Numbered from the stretch's first letter, positions 32,519 through 43,840 are shown. The stretch: 64,000 nt of DNA from Bretschneidera sinensis (GCA_023935145.1 CM043698.1:71572501-71636500), one strand, 5' to 3'. The notes: generated by a model not told the origin, from the letters alone. Numbers and translations: made by a program.

Positions 32519-35500
32519 TCAACTGACTCCAATCCTAAGAAGTCCATGGCAATGATTGGACCTTCTTAGAGGTAGAACCTTGGTGCCTAAATCTACAGGA
32601 CTTTCCTCCGTGGTATTCTTGTCAACATGAATGCATCCTTTCGTACCATTTTCCGGAATGTAATGATACCGAACATCCATATACTTCGTCCCCTCATGGA
32701 ACACCAGATTCCTCCACAAGTACCCTGCACTTTGGCTATCCGAAGATGCCACAACTTGCTCTTTTAGGACCTCCCACTCGTCCAACAACCCTTTGCATCC
32801 CACAGCCTCCTTTATGGCTTCCATAGCCGCTATATATTCTGCCTTGGTTGTTATGACTGCTACCATTGGCTGCCATTGAGCCTTCAAATACCTCAGCAAC
32901 CACTTCATCCCAAGCCAATGCTTCTTTCCGGGATTACTCCCAAATTTGCTGAGAACATCCATTGCCCAAGAAACTCTTGACCAGTTTCTCTTCTTTTCTT
33001 GGATTATACACATCCCAAGGATCTTTTGTGTAAGGCTGAGATCTTTCCTCTCGAACTCCTCACTGATTTGAGATGTAAACCTTTCCATCCCCTTCCTACT
33101 GTTCCAAACCAACAGCCCATTAGTGACATAGGTGAGGATACTCACCATCTTCTCTACCTTGTGTCCAGGTGAGAAAGTTTCTGTGAAACCTATGTCTTCT
33201 CTTCTTGTGAACCCATTCACCACCAGCCTAGCCTTGTTCTGGACTTCATCTCCTGGAGGGTACCTTTCTTTGACCTTGTAAGTCCACTTACAATCCATAA
33301 CTCTCTGATTTCCCGAAATGTGCACCAATTCCCAGAAGTTGTTCTTCCTCAAAGAATCCGTTTCTTCCTCCATAGCTAGCTTCGATCTTGGTGAATCCTT
33401 ACATCCCATGTAAGTCTCTTGTTCACTCATCCCTCCTTTTGTCTAAGGAGTTGCTGCATCTGCAGCATCTGCAAACCCATATCTTGAAGGTGGTCCGACC
33501 AACCTTCATTCCTGGTCTCTTGTGAGCTGATAGTCCTTCCGACTTGCTGCATCAACCTCTTCTAGTTCAGCCTCCTCTTGAGTGTCCTGAGCAGGGCATT
33601 CATCCAAGGGCTCTACCTGGTCCGAACCCTCTTGCCTTCCTTGCTCTACCTGAACTGAATCTTCCTTGATGCTATGCTCCACAAGAACCAAACTGGTTTG
33701 CTCACTAGCCCCTGCTGGGTTAGTTTTCTCCAAATCAGGAAACAACAATTCATTAAAATGAACATCCCTACTTTTAATGAGTTTCAGTCCTTCTAAGGAC
33801 CACAACTTATACCCCTTAGCCCCTTCCCCATATCCTAAAAACACACATTTTCTAGATCCTGGGCTAAGCTTATCTTCCTTTTGTTGTGCATATGTAGCAC
33901 ACCCAAAAGTCCTAAGGTTGTCTAACTCAGGGGGTTTTCCACTCCACATCTCCATGGGAGTCTTTTGGGACACAATCCTAGAGGGTGATCTATTTACCAA
34001 GTATGCAGCTGTAGCCACAGCTTCCCCCCAAAAACATTTGGGTAATCCGGATCCATTTAACATGCACCTAACCTTTTCCATAAGGGTCTTATTCATCCAC
34101 TCAGCAACTCCACTTTGCTAAGGGGTTTCCACAACCGTCCTATATCTTAGAATCCCATTTAACCTACAGAATTGATCAAGTTCTTGGTTAAAAATTTCTA
34201 AGCCATTATTGGTTCTTATCCCCTTAACTACTCTACCCATTTGAGTCTCAACCAGCCCTTTCCACACCACTAACTTATTCACGGCATCCGATTTATTTCT
34301 AACCAAATAAACCCACACTCTTCTTGAATAATCATCAATTAATGACAGAAAGTAAAAGTTACATCCCTGTGTTGGTGTCCTTGCTGGTCCCCAAAGGTCC
34401 ACATGAATGTAGTCAAGAATGCCCTTAGACTTGTGCACTCCGGTGTTGAAGCTGACCGGGTGTTGCTTCTCAAGAACACAACACTCGCAGAAATCAAGTT
34501 CCTCTACTTTGTCTCCACCAAGTAGGCCATCCTTGCTGAGAACTTGTAGGCTCTCTTCACTCATATATCCCCAGCGAGTGTGCCAAAGGGCTGCCCTATC
34601 CATCTCAGCCATCAAGCTTGCTGCTTGATCATTGATTTTTGTCTCTCCGATCATCTCATAGAGTCCATCATTTCTTGCTGCCTTGATCACTACCAAAGAT
34701 CCCTTGACTACCTTGATCTTTCCTCCCTCTATCTTGCATGTGTATCCCATGGAATCCAGCTACCCCAATGAGATCAAATTCCTCCTCAAATCCGGGAGAT
34801 ACCTCACATTTTCCAGCAGCCTTGTCATTCCATCAAACATCCTCACCTGGATGTCTCCTATGCCTCTCACTTGGTAAGAAATATCATTCCCCAAGAAAAC
34901 CCTTTCATCATTGGTCTCCTTGAAATTCTTGAACCAACTCCGGTGAGGGCACATGCGATAAGTGCACTCGAAATCCAAGATCCATTTCCCACTGCCTTCT
35001 TGCCCCTTGCTCACATCCGAGCACACAACAAGAACATCATCATCTTGTTGTTCTGTTTTAGCAACCAAAGCCTCTCCATTATTGGTATGGCTTCCTCCTC
35101 TATCTCTTGTCATCTTCTTGCAATCTTTCTTGACATGACCCTTCTTATGGTAGTAGTAGCAGCTCTTCCCCCCAAATCTCAGTTTGGAATGCATTCTCCC
35201 ATGGCTTTCTCCTCTACCTCTGTCCTGGTAGTAGCCATGCATGCTGCTGCGCACTCTCCTATGGCTCTCTCTCCTCTACCATTGTCGCGGTAGTAGCCAT
35301 GCATGCTGCTGTGCACTCTCCCATGGCTCTCTCCTCTACCTCTATCCCGGTAGTAGCCATGGTTGTTGCCATACCGAGTTGTTGGCCTTATTTTAAAAAA
35401 CAGCCATCTACCACTTAATGCACTCTTTATCTTGGCATCAAGATCATCTTGAAACTCTTTCTTAGGATCAAATTTAAAAACAAAGATTCGTTTACGAAGA

Positions 35501-35802
35501 TACCTCTTATTAGGGAGAGTCTTAGCAAGAAACAATTCATCTAGCTTCTTCCATATTGCAGCTGGATCTTCTGAGTCTCCACACTCCCTTGTGACATTAT
35601 CCGACATGTGCAAGAAAATGGTGTTGTAAGCCATCTTTTTCATCTTAATCTGCTGGTCCTTCATGGTACTTGCTGGAAAAGCATCATCTTTTCTAAGAGC
35701 CAAGTCCACTTTCTGTTGCACTAGAACCGCCTTGATCTTCCGCTTCTAAAGGGCAAAATCTCCCTTTCCATCAAACTTCTCAATACCGAAATTTGAAGCC
35801 AT
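32519..35802 (-). pseudogene. copia-3 gag-pol polyprotein (deleted and frameshifted)
   Basis: The ATG is at 35800-35802 on the minus strand, with a Trp-to-stop change within the first 20 codons. Frame 35179-35721 has gag with its middle removed. Next comes a tandem His-Gly-Tyr-Tyr-Arg-Asp repeat, then frame 34760-35254 with a zinc knuckle CYYYHKKGHVKKDC (second Cys replaced by Tyr) and a protease block WILDFECTYRMC in which DSG is lost. Frames 34118-34750 and 33506-34096 carry the integrase. Frame 32519-33430 fuses the RT N-terminus to RNase H: a deletion removes most of the palm including the YVDD region, while TTKAEYIAAMEA and the C-terminal HVDKNTTEE block remain. It cannot be autonomous. 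Confidence 0.9.
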
Positions 35803-36028
35803 CTTTGCAGACAAGATCCCTGATTTATGCACTACCCACAAATGCTTTCTTCAACCTCAAGAACATAGATCGAAGATGGATCTTAACACCGTTCTTGAAT
35901 CAACTTTCAAGAACACGATCGGATCTTGATCTTTACACCGTTCTTGAATCATCCAAGAAGTTTAATCTTTGATTCTTGGAGTCTTGGCTCTGTACCTTCT
36001 ACTTCTTGCTTCGATAACCAGCTGCTTA

Positions 36029-36040
36029 GCTCTGATACCA
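36029..36040 (-). promoter_or_regulatory. Primer-binding site of copia-3 (tRNA-Met)
   Basis: The minus strand reads TGGTATCAGAGC one base from the 5' LTR end at 36042. Confidence 0.85.
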
Positions 36041-36041
36041 C

Positions 36042-37015
36042 TATTGGAAATTACCTTGACAAGATGCCCAGGTGGTGATCTTCCAAACACCCAAGTCTAG
36101 AATGACTTGTAGAAAGAATTTCAACAATCGAACACAAGAACAGAAAATCAAAGAAAGAAAGAAGACAAGCAATTTGTTATCGAGGTTTGATAATTTGCCT
36201 ACATCCCCGTGAGTTCCTTCGAACTCTCTGCACTAAATCAATGGTTCTTACAAAGTTACAGCAACCCCCTTCAAGAAACCACAATGTTCTTGAAGAAACC
36301 AAGAAGAGAACTAGAAAGTGATAGACCTATTACAAAGCTTTCTATCAATTCTATACTACCCTCTCTTCTTTACAACCAGCCTCTCTACAATGAGTCCCTC
36401 TTGTGTTTTGTGTCTTTGCACTCTCACACAATTCTCTCATCCACACATATGTCTCACACGTTACATTACATCTTGTGTCACAACCTTATGTTTGTGGTGT
36501 TGAGATTGAACCTAGGTGACCCTTTATATAGTGCACCAACTTATTGTCCAATCTTATGTGTCATTCTCCACCCTTAGATCTTGATGACCACTTAACCATG
36601 GCCCTCTATCAATCCTAAGTGGTGTTGTGTGTTTTAACCTTACATTCACGCACCTAAGAGAAGGCTAAAACATGCTGTCCATGTGTGCCAGCCAGCGCTG
36701 CAGCGCTAAGGAACCGGTGCTGCAGCTTCAAGTTTTTGTCCCTTGTGCTATTCCTGCCAGGTTTCGGTGCTGCAGCTCCAAGTTGCTGTCCCCTTCACAT
36801 AACACCCTTCTGCTTGTGTGCAGAAGTGCGCACACTAGTGCGCATGGCCTTCCCTTGCTCCAAAATGAAGCACACACATGTGTGCAGCCTTCTAACTTGC
36901 TGAACTTTGATCCTCCACCTTTGGTTTAGACTTTAACCATCTTTGAACCATACTTGGACCTGTTCAAACCTTAACCATGTTTGAACCATGTTTAAACCTT
37001 AGACAAATACCAACA
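36042..37015 (-). repeat. 5' LTR of copia-3
   Basis: 974 bp, starting TATTGGAAATT on the plus strand and ending AATACCAACA, followed at once by the target duplication ATAAG. Confidence 0.9.
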
Positions 37016-37742
37016 ATAAGATATTCCTATGAGGACAAATTTCTTCTTCTCTCTTCTTATACTCTATATATCATTGCATTTGGTGACTAACCCATAAAAG
37101 TTGAACTAAAATTATTTTAAATGTTGGGAATTGTTATGTATATTTATATATTGAAAGAGTAAAGTTAATATGTGATGAACAAAGTACTTATACAATGTTA
37201 TTGTTGGTGTATTAAATACTTTAAAAGCTAGTGATACGAGCCATGAGATTTTGATTTTGTATATTCTATTGAGTTGATATGTGTGTGTATATAATTTTGG
37301 TTATACTTTATTGTTTAATTATTTATTTTCTTATTATGAATATCTATTATTGGTACTTTAAACTCATATCAGATTTTAAAGATGATTAGTCATTTCATGA
37401 TGAAATGATCAGGTTTGGAAGAGTTTTAGATGTTTATTTTTCTACTAGGAACGTCTCTTTTTATATAGATGGATAAGTATGGCATCAACTCCTCGGCCTA
37501 TATTATTTTAGTAAGAAAAATAATAAACATTTGGATGAAGTTAAGTTTTTGTCATTTTATTTGTGGTTGTTTAGAGAAAATTTTTTTGCCATTATTGGGA
37601 TTATAATTAATTAGGTATTTTTCTCAAATTTTCTTTTGGTGTTTCTAATTTTTTTTTTCAAATGACCTGTCAAAATTGAGTGATTTTGACTTAGTTGCAG
37701 TCCGAGTCTGGAAGGGTAATCTTTTAGATTCAGATCGTGACA

Positions 37743-38118
37743 CATGAAATCTAAAATGGAATCCATGTATTCTAACCAAGTTTGGACCTTAGTTAACCCT
37801 CCTAAAGGTATTGTACCTATTGGTTGCAAATGTGTCCATAAAAGAAAGATAGGTACAGATAGAAAGGTAGAGACCTTTAAGATAAGGATAGTAGCTAAAG
37901 GTTACAAGCAAAAACAAGGAGTTGACTTTGATGTAACCTTTCTCTTGTAGCCATGCTTAAGTCCATCTGGATCTTGCTTATAATAGATGCATACTAAGGT
38001 TATTAGATATGGCAAATCGATTTTAAAACAACCTTCCTCAATGGAAATAGGGGAAGATATATACATGGAACAACACTAAAGTTTTTAATCCAATGGTAGT
38101 GAACAAAACGTGCGCAAG
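37743..38118 (+). pseudogene. copia-0 RT N-terminal part
   Basis: The open piece reads MKSKMESMYSNQVWTLVNPP, then IGCKCVHKRKIG and KIRIVAKGYKQKQGVDFDVTF, the copia RT N-terminal block. It continues with stops to an EDIYMEQH-like stretch and ends at GCAAG (38114-38118), the target site of the solo LTR. Confidence 0.8.
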
Positions 38119-38286
38119 TATAACGACCCATCCCAGGTTAGCCACCCCCGAGAAGGTGTCATCACATTTTAAAATCCGAGCATGACATATATATGGAACA
38201 ATATAAAAATATATCAACTAAAATTAAAATTTACATCCAATCCTCAAATATTTTCAGAGGAGATACATCATCCTTCTCTTATCAGA

Positions 38287-38349
<63 letters not shown>

Positions 38350-40276
38350 TGAAAAGATTACTCTGATATGAAAATGCGCACACACACACACACAACAAAA
38401 TGCATGAAAAGATTTTATTACAAATTTTCTTTTTTCTTTCTTACAATATCTGAGGATTTGACCACAAGACTTACTTAAGGTAATTACTCTGATATCAGCT
38501 CTGCCTGCTGCCTGAAAATTTTCAACATTAAGGAGTAAGCTTTATAAGCTCAGTGAATTAAATTTACTTGAAGTACTCAATTATATACTTCTAGTCACAT
38601 CTTATAATTCAATCGTTTCTAATTCACCAATATTAATCATCTATTTCTTCACATATACTAATTCAATCTTTCAAATAATCTTCCAATATTCATTCATCTA
38701 TTATCTCATATAATTCAATAATAACATTCTATTATCACTACTCATATCATAATTCCAACCATTTATCAATCTCTTCTTAAATTAATCATCAAACATATCA
38801 ATTTTTTTTCTCATATATATAATCATCTTGAGATTATCAATTCAACATCATTATTTACCTTGTTATAAGGTTCACAACATATAATCAATCAATTAAATAA
38901 TTTTAATCATATCATACTTTCATATTTCTTTCTCATCATATCTGTCTCTTTGTGAGACTCATTTGTCTATCAATAATTTCACAATCAAGACTAATACTTT
39001 AGTATCTCAATCAATAATAATAAAATAACCAAATACATAAATGCATGTGTTTAAATCATCTTTCTTTATTTCTTCATTTCTTTCTTTTTCATCATATCAT
39101 CTCATTATTTCATATATTCATATGGGAACGTCTTCCCACATATCGACATGTTTCAGCCAGACCAACTACCTTCCTGGTCTTCTCAGCTAAACCAGCTATC
39201 TTCCTGGTCTTTTTAGCCAGACCAGCTGCCTTTCTGGTCTTCTCTTTTATGCATATGAGCAATAACATGCAAGCAAGCATATATCAAAAGATTCAATTCA
39301 ACTATCTAGCTCTTTCTCAAAATTATTATTTTTATCATATTTATTAAATTAACTCATCACATATCATACAAATTTTTCAATCATATTTTCAAAAATTTCA
39401 TATAACTTCTCAGCATATTTTTCATTAATCTATTGTTTTTAAATACAAATTCTTATATAATTAATATTCAACATAATATTAAGTCCCAAATCAATAAATC
39501 AATCAATTATCATACTTAACGGAAAATACATCATTAAATCATTATAATTCAACCATTTATTCAAATATCATAAATTCATATTTTTATTAGTTTTGATTAC
39601 TAAAACTAAATCTAACTCACCATGTAGCACATAAAGCTACCCTTAGATCACCTTCTTGCCTTTCCTGCTCCTTTCAGGAATTTCACCCGATTGCTGATCG
39701 TCAACACCTGACATAATATTTATATTAAAATTTCTAATTTATTCTTCAATTCTTCTGTAATTCATACCTTTAAATTTCTACATCAAATTCTGGGTAATTT
39801 CATGTATACATAATTTCAAAAAATAAATTTCATATTAGTACCTTTTTTTTAAAGCTTCTCTTGAATTTCTTTAAAATTCTCCCGTAAAATTCTTCAAAAT
39901 TTCAATCGTTCAACCTTTTAACCTTTCTTTTAGTCCATAGGTATTTAAAGAAAGAGAGCAATTTGAGAGAGAGAGAATATAGTATTGGAGTGAGAAAGAA
40001 ATTTGTTGTAAACTAAGTTTTAACAAAACTAAACAAAAAAACTTAATTTATACCAAAACTATTCTCAGCCATTCTTCATGTTTTCTTTTTCCCAAGTGTC
40101 TTGCATGCAAGACACTTTCATTAGCATAATCTGCACCTGGACGCTCAGCATCCAGGTTTCCCTTTTTATTTATTTATTATATTAATAGTAAATCTTTCAT
40201 ATATATATTATTTTAATTCCATGTAATATCTATCAAATTACTTTTTTACCCTTACATTAAGAAAACGTGTATTACA
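38119..40276. mobile_element. Solo LTR of 2.16 kb
   Basis: It begins TATAACGACCCATCCC and ends GTGTATTACA, flanked by the perfect 5-bp duplication GCAAG (38114-38118 and 40277-40281). It is inserted in the RT gene of copia-0. It contains a (TA)n microsatellite (about 38288-38346) and a (CA)n run. A long G-poor stretch on the plus strand follows (38560-39600). No gene lies inside; the 100-codon frame at 39045-39347 is compositional. The first 450 bp match 55052-55420. Orientation is uncertain: the GGTCGTTATA reading on the minus strand resembles the LTR 3' end at 52113. Confidence 0.8.
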
Positions 40277-40481
40277 GCAAGCTAAAAAGATTAATTATGG
40301 ATTAAAGTAAGCTTCCCGAAGCTAGAACATCCGATTTGATGAGGCAATCGAAATTTTGGTTTTCTAAAAATTGTTGATGAATCGTGTGTGTATAAGAAGA
40401 ATAGTTCGAACACATTTTCATTTTTTATATTATATGTTGATGACACACTACTCATTAGGAATGATGTAGGAATGTTACAAT
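40277..40481 (+). pseudogene. copia-0 RT middle part with YVDD
   Basis: After the solo LTR the RT continues: a KKSIYGLKQASR-equivalent stretch with stops, IRFDEAIEIFGFLK, ESCVYKK and ILYVDDTLLIRNDVGML. The catalytic YVDD is intact (about 40434-40445). It is cut at GTTACAAT (40474-40481), the target of the hAT-like element. Confidence 0.8.
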
Positions 40482-41428
40482 TAGGGGTGGATTTAAACCG
40501 AGCAGCTCGTGACTCGTTAAATTCAAGCTTGAGCTGAACTCGAGCTTAGTTTTGAAATCGGTTGACAAAACAAGCCGAGCTCGAGCCATTTAATATTTGG
40601 CTCAATGGCTTGCTCGAATTATTGTTCCTTTAAATATTTTAACTTATTTACATATGTGAAAATATGTAAAATATTTTTAAAAAAATAAGAAATTAATTTT
40701 ACATTTCTTACTCATTCAAATTTAAAAAAAAAATAAAAAAACACTTGAACAATCTGAGGCATTTCATCTACAAAAGGCCTCAACGTGTTTTGAAAACATA
40801 ATAATGTCTTACGTGAGCTTTTATAATGAAGCTCAAACTGATTTTGTTGCTTTCCTAGCGATGTGGGATTGAGTTTATAGGGCTATAGTACTCTAGCATT
40901 GCCTTCAATAAGCGAAGTGAAATTCAAGCATTGGTTTTTCTTGTTGTCCAGGTGAGAGCTTAAGTGAAATTGAAGGAAGTGAAACTCACATCTCCTAAAT
41001 AGAAGATGGGAAGGGGGAGAGTCACTTATAAATATGTGGACTTGTGACTCAAACACTCTCACACCTAAACTTAAAGGTTTTTTTTCTTGGCCTAGTGATT
41101 TTGGTGGATAAGCCCAAGTTTTAATGGGTTGTTAGTAAAAATATTATGCATTTAAAGAGTTCAAAATTTATTTTCTCTTGAAATTAGGCTTTGGTCTTGA
41201 TTGTTAAAGCCCAAGTTTAAAGGATTGAATCAAGAAATTTTTTTACATTTGAAGAGGCACGAGTGACTCGTGAGCTTGGCTCAAACTCGTCAAAAATTGA
41301 CCAAGTCAATCTCGAGTTTATGTTTTTAAGCTCGAGCTTTGCTCGAATATATATATATATATATATTTTCACGAGCTGAGTTCAAACAACCCTAAACTTG
41401 AGCTCGGCTCAGCTCGAATCCACTCCTA
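40482..41428. mobile_element. hAT-like non-autonomous DNA transposon
   Basis: Flanked by a perfect 8-bp target duplication GTTACAAT (40474-40481 and 41429-41436). The inverted termini are TAGGGGTGGATT at the left and AATCCACTCCTA at the right (one mismatch). An 8-bp duplication and TAGGG-type termini are hAT features. The interior of 947 bp has no transposase. Both subterminal regions are rich in AGCTCG/CGAGCT motifs, so the ends can pair well beyond the TIR. A (TA)n run lies near 41347-41368. Confidence 0.85.
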
Positions 41429-42245
41429 GTTACAATCAGTCAAAGTTTGGCTTTCAAGAAACTTCTCCATGAAAGATTTGAGATAAACATCCTATATTTT
41501 GGGAATAAAGGTCTATATATCCTCAAAGACACCTGAAGATTAAGATGACATGAGTCAAATCCTCTATGCATCAGCTATAGGAACTCTTGTGTATGCTATG
41601 TTATGTACTAGACCTGATATCAATTATGCTATAAGCTTTACCAATGAATATCAATCTAATCTAGAATATTGGGTTGCTGTGAAGAACATTCTTAAGTAAT
41701 TGAGAAGGACAAATATTTGTTCATCATATACAGAAGAAGTGACTTAAATTTGGAAGGTTATACTGATTTAGGCTTCCAGTGATGTGGATGATAGAAATTA
41801 AACTTATGGATTTGTGTTTACCTTGAATGGTGGAGTAGTGAGCTGGAAGAGTTGTAAATAAGATACAACTGTAGATTCCACCACTGAGGCTGAATATATT
41901 ATTGTGTCTGAAGCTGCAAAGGAGGTCGTTTAGATGAAGAAGTTCATCACTAAGCTTGGAGTGGTTCTTAGCATTAAACTCCTAATACCTCTGTACTATG
42001 ACAACAATGGGATGACAGATAAAGCCAAGGAACCAAGGTCTTATAAAAAATCCAAGCACAGTGAGCATCGCTTCCACTTAATTAGAGAGATCCCTGAAGA
42101 GGGGATGTGACATACAAATGTTTGCATCAGCAGAGAATACAATAAATCCACTAACTAAAGCACTGACACGACAACAGTTTGATCATCATCTTAAAAATAT
42201 GAATATGATATACATGATTGATTGACTTTAGAGCAAGTGGAAGAT
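41429..42245 (+). pseudogene. copia-0 RT end and RNase H
   Basis: Resumes after the hAT-like element with SVKVWLSRNFSMKDL-equivalent sequence. It continues through the MLCTRPDINYAISFTNEYQS-type block (about 41604-41660). The RNase H part follows: SWKSCK, then DSTTEAEYIIVSEAAKEVV near 41875-41930 and YDNNG near 41998. It ends with SKHSEHRFHLIREI-like sequence near 42055 and TKALTRQQFDHH near 42155. Many stops are present. It ends with the purine-rich AGAGCAAGTGGAAGA before the LTR. Confidence 0.8.
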
Positions 42246-42470
42246 TGTTAGTAGTATGCCCTATAAGCCAATGACATTTGATTTGTAGGCATTTTATTTG
42301 TTAAACATTATTATTCAAATTATTATCATAATTAATGGAAAATTTTATTTACCATGAATACTTATTTAATTAAATTTATCATTATTAAGTCCATAGAGTA
42401 AAAGCAATGGAGATAGGATTATGATGAGATCATAATTTTGAAACATGATTTTCTTGAAAGCTCTATTTTT
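42246..42470 (+). repeat. 3' LTR (start) of copia-0
   Basis: TGTTAGTAGTATGCCCTATA directly follows the polypurine-like tract GTGGAAGA, a start typical of plant copia LTRs. It is interrupted at 42471 by CACTA-1 and its remainder was not found. Confidence 0.7.
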
Positions 42471-42489
42471 CACTACAAGATAATTGAAA

Positions 42490-42905
42490 TTTGCCGGTGC
42501 TTCATTTCCGGCACTTTACAGAAACGCCGCAATATATTAACCGCCAGCACTTTTTTAGTGGCGCTTTCTTAAAGCGCCACAATATTCAAAAAACATATAA
42601 CGACACTTCAAAGCACCGTTATATGCACAACTGATTACATATTCTGGTGCTTTGAAGCGCCAGAATATACCGACGCTATGGTCGAAACAAATTTCATATT
42701 CTGAAAACGCCAGTATACGCTTGAAACCCATTTCATATTTTGGCGCTTTGAAGCGCCGGTATATGCTTATTTCATGTTTTGGCACTTTAAAGTGCCGAAA
42801 TATGAAATGGGTTGTGAGCATATTCCAATGCTTAAAAGCGCCGGTATATGCTCGAAACCCATTTCATATTTCGACACTTTGAAGCACCAATATATGAAAG
42901 GAGCA
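42490..42905. repeat. Palindromic subterminal repeats of CACTA-1
   Basis: About eight to ten motifs in both orientations share a core (T)GGCGCTTTGAAGCGCC or its variants, for example TGGTGCTTTGAAGCGCCAGAATAT at about 42646-42669 and TGGCGCTTTGAAGCGCCGGTAT at about 42740-42761. TATGAAATGGGTTT-like linkers are also repeated and inverted. Such arrays are the TNPA binding regions in En/Spm elements, a role inferred here. Short frames on both strands here are artefacts. Confidence 0.8.
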
Positions 42906-42929
42906 TATACTAGTGCTTCGTACGTGCTT

Positions 42930-43287
42930 TATTTCTCTGAAATTTTCGCTCTCTCTCTCTCTGGTTGCTTTTCCCTGAAATTATCACGCTCTCTCTCTGG
43001 TTTTCTCCATTGCAAAGCAAGCTTCTTTTCCAGTTTCCTTGTCGCGCCGTTCGTACTTCTCACTGAAATTTTCGCTCTTTCTCTCTCTATGGTTTCCTCC
43101 ATTGGGAAGCAAGTTTCATTTCCAGCTTTCCTTGCCGTGCCATATTTGCTTCTCTCTAAAATTTTCGCTCTCTCTCTGGTCGCTTTTTCCTAAAAGTTTC
43201 GCTCTTTCATCTGCTTTCCTCCATTGCGAAGCAAGCTTCATTTCCAGCTTTCCTTGAGGTTCGTCTCTCCTCCACAAATTACAACAG
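42930..43287 (+). repeat. CT-rich leader of CACTA-1 with three repeated units
   Basis: A pyrimidine-rich tract resembling a 5' UTR. TTTTCGCTCTCTCTC-type runs alternate with CTCCATTGCAAAGCAAGCTTC, present at about 43005, 43097 and 43218, with TTTCCAG(C/T)TTTCCTTG after it. It ends with AACAG followed by GTACTT, a plausible splice donor at 43288. The frames across it (for example 42774-43193) lack recognisable domains. Confidence 0.6.
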
Positions 43288-43690
43288 GTACTTGATTACC
43301 CAGATACTTAGCTTTTGTGTTAGTTCTTTACTGGTTGGGGTTTATTATTTAGTTTGTTTTTTTTTTTGCTTATTATTTTTAAATCAAAGATTTGTTCGAA
43401 TTGTGAGTTTTGAGAATTCTCAGGGTCAGGGACAATATTTTGTTTCAGTTTCGTAATTTATTTTTCTTAGTCATTTTTGTGATTTTGAAGCTTTAGCTGT
43501 TGGGTTTGTTCTTTCAACATGCTTTTGGTGAGTCGTTTTCTTTTGTTATGTTTTTGTTTTGATGTTTTTCTCCTAATTTGTGCCAAATTTTAGTTCTGTA
43601 GGCAAGTAATGGCATTCTATGCTTTTCTGTTTGTAGTTAAATGTTTTACTAACATATGGTAATAACCCACTTGATTTGTTAACTTTACAG

Positions 43691-43840
43691 GATTCCAAAG
43701 CAGTGCAGACGACCGTGGGACTAACTGATGATGTAGTTCTACCTGTTAGCGCAGTTCTGAATGTGATTAAGGATTTTGGGAGTGAACGGTTTGAGCAATG
43801 TGATCCTCAAATTATCACTCAAGCATCTTCTCTAAGTATT
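43691..43840 (+). pseudogene. Exon-like block in CACTA-1 (possible captured gene, part 1)
   Basis: Preceded by an intron-like acceptor (TTAACTTTACAG), this block reads in one frame with balanced amino acid composition (SKAVQTTVGLTDDVVLPVSA, then VIKDFGSERFEQCDPQIITQ) before losing coding character. It does not resemble CACTA transposase genes. I do not recognise the family. Together with 44790-44883 and the CT-rich leader upstream it could represent exons of a host gene captured by the element. Confidence is low because the assignment rests on composition and splice-like borders. Confidence 0.35.

Larger units (their letters stand above)
31464..37015 (-). mobile_element. Ty1/copia element of the copia-2 family (copia-3)
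   Basis: Equal LTRs of 974 bp (31464-32437 and 36042-37015) flank a minus-strand pol remnant. The tRNA-Met primer site is at 36029-36040. A perfect 5-bp target duplication ATAAG lies at 31459-31463 and 37016-37020. It is the same family as copia-2, but the coding region is shortened by deletions in gag and RT. Confidence 0.95.
31409..37742. repeat. LTR-like insert in copia-0, itself split by copia-3
   Basis: The copia-0 frame breaks after CGGAAAGATGGCTTGATG (31408) and resumes at CATGAAATCTAAAATGG (37743). Leaving out copia-3, the insert is about 780 bp (31409-31463 plus 37016-37742). It begins TGACATAGGC and ends GATCGTGACA, i.e. TG...CA with inverted TGACA/GTGACA-like tips, and has a TATA-like TTTTTATATAGATGG near 37455. 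No proteins are encoded. I read it as a probable solo LTR. The expected target duplication is imperfect (GATG against CATG). Confidence 0.4.
30830..42470 (+). mobile_element. Old Ty1/copia element (copia-0) fragmented by nested insertions
   Basis: Pieces in order on the plus strand are: integrase end and linker 30830-31408; RT start 37743-38118; RT middle 40277-40481; RT end and RNase H 41429-42245; 3' LTR start 42246-42470. They are separated by an LTR-like insert containing copia-3, a solo LTR, a hAT-like element and, at the end, CACTA-1. Removing the inserts restores the normal domain order. No 5' LTR is seen. Confidence 0.8.

Noticed and set aside
39045..39347. 100-codon hydrophobic open frame
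   Set aside because: Lies in a G-poor solo LTR; composition explains it, and no domain is seen.
42555..42882. Open frames over CACTA-1 subterminal repeats
   Set aside because: Produced by palindromic repeats on both strands; not coding.
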